A stretch of 64,000 nt of DNA. Source: Emticicia sp040253585 (GTDB taxonomy: Bacteria; Bacteroidota; Bacteroidia; Cytophagales; Spirosomataceae). The stretch is from the NCBI RefSeq assembly GCF_040253585.1, contig NZ_JBELAU010000008.1, positions 1 through 64,000 on the forward strand. Reading direction: 5' to 3'. This document shows, piece after piece, positions 60,464 to 64,000 of this stretch. The notes below the pieces were generated by a model. That model worked only from the letters and a program-made list of their open reading frames with translations. It was not told where the DNA came from and made no database searches. Both the position numbers and the translations under genes were made by a program. Numbering within the stretch: position 1 is the first letter of the stretch; every line of letters starts with the position of its first letter.

Positions 60464-61564
60464 TTATCCCAACATCTTCACGAAATCATCGAATAAGTAT
60501 CGAGAATCGTGTGGGCCAGGAGAAGCTTCTGGGTGATATTGTACTGAAAACGCTGGTTTATCTTTTCTACGAATACCTTCAATGGTATTATCATTAAGGT
60601 TTACGTGCGTAAGTTCGATATTTTCGATGCTTGAAACTTGCTCGGGCTTAACGGCAAAACCATGATTTTGTGAAGTAATTTCACAAAGTCCTGTGCGTAG
60701 ATTTTTCACTGGGTGATTCAATCCACGGTGGCCATTTTTCATTTTATAAGTTTCGATTCCACTTGCTAAAGCCAGCAATTGGTGGCCGAGACATATACCA
60801 AAAACTGGTTTATTGGTTTCGAGTACTTGCTTGATGGTTTCAACTGCATAAGGCATTGCCGAAGGGTCACCAGGGCCATTCGATAAGAAATAACCGTCTG
60901 GATTAAAGGCCGCAATTTCTTCAAAACTTGTTTTAGCATTGAAAACTTTGCAATAACAATCTCTTTCGGTAAAGTTTTTTAAGATGCTTTTCTTCACTCC
61001 AAAATCCAAAACCGCTACTCTGTATTTTGCATCTTCACTGCCCAAATAGTAGGCTTCTTTTGTACTCACAACCGAAGAAAGTTCAAGACCATCCATTGAA
61101 GGGACTTTCTTTAATTCGAGTGCTAAAACTTCAGGGTCGAGGATATCGGAAGAAATAATGCAATTCATCACGCCCGCATCACGGATATGGCGTACGATTT
61201 GACGAGTGTCAACATCACAGATTCCTACGATATTGGCACGCTCGAAGTATTCTTGGAGAGAAAAATCGGCGGTTACACGTGAGTAATAGTGATTAGCGAA
61301 AGCATTACAAACCATTCCACTAATTTTTACGCTCGAAGATTCTTCTTCGTCATCTAAAACAACACCGTAATTTCCAATGTGAGAAGTAGTATTGATTACT
61401 ACTTGACCAAAATACGAAGGGTCGGTGTAGATTTCTTGGTAGCCAGTCATTCCTGTATTAAAGCAGATTTCGCCAGCCGAAGTACCAATTTTGCCGAGTG
61501 CTTTTCCTTTGAAAAAAGTGCCATCTTCAAGGAGTAGAAGGGCATCAGAGGGTTTTTGATTCAT
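60464..61564 (-). CDS. carA: Carbamoyl-phosphate synthase small subunit
   Basis: This 366-residue glutaminase subunit supplies ammonia to the large subunit (CarB) for carbamoyl phosphate, used in arginine and pyrimidine synthesis. The N-terminal CPSase_sm domain has 'GEICFNTGMTGYQEIYTDPS' and 'LDDEEESSSVKISGMV'. The class I amidotransferase domain has the nucleophile in 'PVFGICLGHQLLALASGIE' and the His/Glu of 'FSVQYHPEASPGPHDSRYLF'. 'FLSNGPGDPSAM' is also typical. The ATG at 61564 is standard. carB is not in the window. Confidence 0.95.
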   Translation of the reverse strand: MNQKPSDALLLLEDGTFFKGKALGKIGTSAGEICFNTGMTGYQEIYTDPSYFGQVVINTTSHIGNYGVVLDDEEESSSVKISGMVCNAFANHYYSRVTADFSLQEYFERANIVGICDVDTRQIVRHIRDAGVMNCIISSDILDPEVLALELKKVPSMDGLELSSVVSTKEAYYLGSEDAKYRVAVLDFGVKKSILKNFTERDCYCKVFNAKTSFEEIAAFNPDGYFLSNGPGDPSAMPYAVETIKQVLETNKPVFGICLGHQLLALASGIETYKMKNGHRGLNHPVKNLRTGLCEITSQNHGFAVKPEQVSSIENIELTHVNLNDNTIEGIRRKDKPAFSVQYHPEASPGPHDSRYLFDDFVKMLG

Positions 61565-61888
61565 CGAAGAATAATAAAAGAGTTCCGAAAATACTTATGG
61601 TTATCGGAGAACAAAGGTAGTGAAAAAATGTTTAAAGTTTGCCTTAATATAAATAATAACAAAGTCTTTCTTGTAAAAGTACAAAATAAGAGTTACATCA
61701 CCGTACTACTTCGTTTGTCACCATTTTGCATAAATATGTCACCCCAAAAATAATTTTGCTTGTTTTCTGTTCGTAATTAATAGTATATTGCCCAAAATCC
61801 AAGAAGTAAAAATATCCTATAACTTTTGTTCTGACTATTGCCCAAAGCATTGGTCAGGAATTTCTATAAACGTTAAACCTTTACAACT
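61565..61888. other. Divergent spacer between carA and the HTH gene
   Basis: No gene seen. It holds a candidate carA -7 box (61612-61619) and a direct repeat TATTGCCCAAA at 61786-61796 and 61836-61846, 50 bases apart, before the HTH gene. The second copy lies within an imperfect CTGAC...GGTCAG inverted repeat. Confidence 0.55.
61612..61619 (-). promoter_or_regulatory. Candidate -7 box of carA
   Basis: TACCTTTG on the minus strand, 48 bases before the ATG; no -33 TTG at the expected place. Confidence 0.4.
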
Positions 61889-62179
61889 ATGCTGTTTAAA
61901 GTGCACCAACGACTAACCTATCTCAACCACCTTATCAAAAAAAGAGCAACAGGCTCGCCCAAAGAACTTGCCAAAAAACTTTGTATTACGGAGCGAGCTT
62001 GGTACAAATTTAGAGACGAACTCATCAATGACCTAAACCTACCGATTGATTATTGCCCACACAGCCGAAGCTACGTTTATACCGAAGAGGGTAGTTTTGA
62101 AATTGGATTTAAGAAACTAACGCCTGAAAAAGCAGCAAATTTGAGTGGTGGGAGAAGTATGTTGCTACAATTTTTTTAG
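61889..62179 (+). CDS. Small helix-turn-helix protein
   Basis: This 96-residue protein looks like a DNA-binding helix-turn-helix regulator: 'GSPKELAKKLCITERAWYKF' (about 22-41) is a typical HTH, similar to those at the N-terminus of WYL-type regulators, but no WYL domain follows. The N-terminus is basic ('HLIKKRATG'). It ends 'LTPEKAANLSGGRSMLLQFF'. It is the first gene of a plus-strand run that continues with the double-glycine peptide. Position suggests it may control that cluster, which is inference. Confidence 0.7.
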   Translation: MLFKVHQRLTYLNHLIKKRATGSPKELAKKLCITERAWYKFRDELINDLNLPIDYCPHSRSYVYTEEGSFEIGFKKLTPEKAANLSGGRSMLLQFF

Positions 62180-62187
62180 TTTTTTTC

Positions 62188-62249
62188 GCCACTGAATTTT
62201 TAGTTCAGTGGTACACGCTATGTTTGTAGCACCTTACGATGTTGTAAGG
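62188..62249 (+). promoter_or_regulatory. Two hairpins in the leader of the double-glycine peptide gene
   Basis: CCACTGAA/TTCAGTGG (62188-62195 and 62203-62210) and CCTTAC/GTAAGG (62232-62237 and 62244-62249) lie between the HTH gene and the peptide. The first is preceded, not followed, by a T run, so it is not an ordinary terminator. Confidence 0.45.
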
Positions 62250-62271
62250 CAATTATAAAAATCTTATCACA

Positions 62272-62460
62272 ATGAAAAAAATTAAACTTGATGAGATGTG
62301 TTTAATTCAAGGAGGTAGTTGTACTGTTGAAGAAGCTGTTAATAATACTCCTTTTTGGGCATGGATTATCTTTGGTGCTTCAGCATGGTTAATTGTTGGA
62401 CTAAATAGAGACCCTTGTGGAGGGCAACTGACAATTGAACTTCCTCCTATTTGGTCTTAA
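62272..62460 (+). CDS. Double-glycine leader peptide, bacteriocin-like
   Basis: This 62-residue peptide begins with a short leader 'MKKIKLDEMCLIQGG' ending in Gly-Gly, the mark of precursors cut by PCAT-type ABC transporters. The predicted mature part (16-62) starts 'SCTVEEAVNN', has a hydrophobic tryptophan-rich stretch (about 28-44, 'FWAWIIFGASAWLIVGL') and ends 'PCGGQLTIELPPIWS'. Cys17 and Cys49 could form a disulfide. This layout recalls unmodified bacteriocins or other exported peptides. No processing transporter or modification enzyme is in the window, though the cluster runs off the right edge. Function is inferred. Confidence 0.65.
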   Translation: MKKIKLDEMCLIQGGSCTVEEAVNNTPFWAWIIFGASAWLIVGLNRDPCGGQLTIELPPIWS

Positions 62461-62466
62461 TACCAG

Positions 62467-62518
62467 CAAAACTAAGAGAAAAGTATCTTAAGGCATTTCT
62501 TCTCTTAGTTTTGTTTAC
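62467..62518 (+). terminator. Terminator after the double-glycine peptide
   Basis: A perfect 14-bp stem CAAAACTAAGAGAA (62467-62480) with its complement (62500-62513) and a 19-base loop, followed by TTTACTTTAGTTTTTA. It could act as an attenuator, lowering expression of the genes after it relative to the peptide. Confidence 0.7.
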
Positions 62519-62545
62519 TTTAGTTTTTACCAAAAATTTACATAA

Positions 62546-63142
62546 ATGAAAAAAAAAACATTTCTCATTTTTATCTTAATTTTATTCAGTGTATATTCTA
62601 ATGCCCAAACCAAACCAAACTCAAACTATTATTCTTTTGGATTTGGAATAGCAACTAATATTCCTTACCCAAATAAAGTGAGTCTTTTAGGGAACATCCA
62701 TATAGGTTTTTTAAGGCATGAACGATTGATGTTTGGAATGACTCTCCCTTATAGTACATCTTCGTTAATTAAAGCTTATTCTTCAACAACCCAATACCCT
62801 ATAGATACAATAGACAGAACAATTAAAAATGCTAAATTAATTGCCCCGTTCCTTCGATATTATTTAACAAATAAGAAGTTTCGTCTTTACATACAAGGAG
62901 ACATTAATTCGTGGCTATTCAAATCTGATATTCCCAATTTACAAAAACTTAGCAATTCCATAATATTAGGGTTATCGGCAAATGTTGGAGTGGAATATTT
63001 CTACCAAAATTTAGGATTAGGAATTAGTTATTATAAGCCGTTAATGGATAACTCTTTTAAAGCGTTACCTGTATATAGGGAGAATCTTCTTAAAATTTCC
63101 TTAAATATATATACCAGAAAACCTACCAAAATAACGAGATAA
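62546..63142 (+). CDS. Secreted beta-barrel-like hypothetical protein
   Basis: This 198-residue protein has a signal peptide ending 'YSNAQTKP' and then alternating aromatic/glycine strands ('NYYSFGFGIATNIPY', 'LLGNIHIGFLRHERLMFGMT', 'GLSANVGVEYFYQNLGLGIS') that suggest a small outer-membrane barrel. It ends 'LKISLNIYTRKPTKITR' without the usual terminal aromatic. It lies 85 bases after the double-glycine peptide, beyond a hairpin, and 6 bases before the next gene. I do not recognise a family; a role at the cell surface is inferred. Confidence 0.6.
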   Translation: MKKKTFLIFILILFSVYSNAQTKPNSNYYSFGFGIATNIPYPNKVSLLGNIHIGFLRHERLMFGMTLPYSTSSLIKAYSSTTQYPIDTIDRTIKNAKLIAPFLRYYLTNKKFRLYIQGDINSWLFKSDIPNLQKLSNSIILGLSANVGVEYFYQNLGLGISYYKPLMDNSFKALPVYRENLLKISLNIYTRKPTKITR

Positions 63143-63148
63143 CAAATA

Positions 63149-63358
63149 ATGTACACTAAAAGAAACAATCAATTATTTTATTTAATCGTAATTACATTAG
63201 CAATCATTTGGTACACAAAAAGACATCCGATTCAAAATTGGGAAGTTTGGTTTAAAACGATTTCTCTCGAAAGTGTTTTGAAGTTTTCAGCAGGTTTTTT
63301 ATGTAGTTTTCTTGTTATTTATTTAACAAATAGTTTTAGCAAAAAAAAACAACCATAA
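63149..63358 (+). CDS. Small membrane protein
   Basis: This 69-residue protein has two hydrophobic helices ('LFYLIVITLAIIWYT', about 9-23, and 'VLKFSAGFLCSFLVIYLTNS', about 43-62) and basic ends ('MYTKRNN', 'KKKQP'). It starts 6 bases after the preceding gene, so they are probably co-translated. Not a family I recognise. Small two-helix proteins beside exported peptides sometimes act as immunity proteins; this is only a possibility. Confidence 0.6.
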   Translation: MYTKRNNQLFYLIVITLAIIWYTKRHPIQNWEVWFKTISLESVLKFSAGFLCSFLVIYLTNSFSKKKQP

Positions 63359-63439
63359 TAGGTTTTCTTGTATCTAATTCATGTTGATAAAAATCTTTCA
63401 AGAAAGAGTCGAAGATAAGAGAATTTGAACTAAAAATGT

Positions 63440-64000
63440 ATGAACTTTCCCTCTAAAAATATCCTTTTCTTTTTTATCATCATGGCTATTTTGTTGACAA
63501 TAACGTATTTGTCAAACCAATTATTAATTTCTGAAACTTTATACTACAATACTTTTGCAGAACAATTGACCGCAGAAAAAATTGATGGCTTGATTGAGCA
63601 AGCACAAAAGTGGTCTTGGTTAGGATACGTTATCATTCCAATAATCTATTTTTTCAAATTCTCTTTTATCGTACTTACTTTGCTAATTGGTTTTTTCTTC
63701 ATTAATCAAAAGGTGAGTTTTTCTGTACTTTTCAAGGCTGTCATGTTAGCTGAACTGCCATTTCTATTAGTTCCCTTTATTAAGTTATTTTGGTTTTTGT
63801 TCATTCAAACCCAATACGATTTCAACGATTTACAATATTTTTATCCTTTATCAGCTTTGCAGCTATTTGAAGTAAAAAACTTACCAACTTGGCAAATTTA
63901 TCCACTTCAATTGCTGAATATATTTGAATTAGTTTATTGGATATTACTTGCTTATTGGTTTAAGCGTTTGCTCAATATCACCCTTACTAAAGGTATGAAA
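63440..64000 (+). CDS. Membrane protein, cut by the window end
   Basis: An open frame of 187 codons runs from the ATG at 63440 to the end of the window without a stop, so its real length is unknown. It reads 'MNFPSKNILFFFIIMAIL...' and has several membrane spans ('YVIIPIIYFFKFSFIVLTLL', 'AVMLAELPFLLVPFIKLFWF', 'IFELVYWILLAYWFKRLL'). It resembles polytopic Yip1-like or permease-like proteins, without a clear family match by eye. It probably continues the operon of the double-glycine peptide region. Confidence 0.65.
   Translation, partial: MNFPSKNILFFFIIMAILLTITYLSNQLLISETLYYNTFAEQLTAEKIDGLIEQAQKWSWLGYVIIPIIYFFKFSFIVLTLLIGFFFINQKVSFSVLFKAVMLAELPFLLVPFIKLFWFLFIQTQYDFNDLQYFYPLSALQLFEVKNLPTWQIYPLQLLNIFELVYWILLAYWFKRLLNITLTKGMK

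Noticed and set aside
61556..61753. A 65-codon frame in the carA/HTH spacer
   Set aside because: It overlaps the carA start and promoter region and has random-looking composition.

Overview
The window looks like chromosomal DNA of a Bacteroidota bacterium, probably of the Cytophagales type. It is AT-rich, has three SusC/SusD outer-membrane uptake pairs, a TonB protein with the Bacteroidota N-terminal motif, a LytTR regulator, a 7TMR-DISM histidine kinase and a bacillithiol gene (bshA). Several genes carry promoter -7 boxes of the TAnnTTTG type. No rRNA, tRNA, CRISPR array, insertion sequence or phage gene was seen.

Layout. 1-4 kb: Uma2-type nuclease-fold protein, lysA, a DUF3127 OB-fold protein with an SSB-like tail, and a PhoD-type phosphatase. 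4-21 kb: three SusC/SusD loci, all on the minus strand. The first two are paralogous and each ends in a small lipoprotein gene; no glycosidase or sigma/anti-sigma gene accompanies them, so the substrates are unknown. 21-23 kb: a lone McrB-type ATPase, then a nested palindrome. 23-33 kb: ATP-grasp, DoxX, YHS and LysE genes, a SpoU methyltransferase, pheS, an orphan LytTR gene, a VanX-like dipeptidase, a fused SpmA/SpmB-type membrane protein and a kinase/regulator pair. 33-42 kb: a glutamate-synthase-like flavoprotein, GNAT, nucleotidyltransferase, and two secreted proteins, one a beta-propeller with an azurin-like domain. 42-49 kb: a lone McrC-type nuclease, a GntP permease, and two overlapping P-loop ATPases, the second with TPRs. 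48-58 kb: RidA, VOC protein, D-threonine-aldolase-like enzyme, DUF2853, UbiA, bshA, tonB, nspC, and a two-gene cassette that looks like lysine catabolism (saccharopine-dehydrogenase family plus HglS/DUF1338). 58-62 kb: thrC directly behind a PIN-toxin/antitoxin pair, and carA. 62-64 kb: an HTH protein, a short double-glycine-leader peptide, a secreted protein and two membrane proteins, the last cut by the window end.

How parts fit together. TonB could energise the three SusC channels. lysA (lysine synthesis) and the dehydrogenase/HglS pair (probable lysine breakdown) sit at opposite ends. The antitoxin, toxin and thrC genes appear to be one transcript whose promoter overlaps the carA terminator.

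Most unusual: the overlapping ATPase pair at 45.3-48.7 kb, the McrB and McrC genes about 19 kb apart, the double-glycine peptide cluster at the right edge, and many intergenic imperfect palindromes, two families of which recur in the window. All starts, domains and motifs were read by eye; no database search was run.
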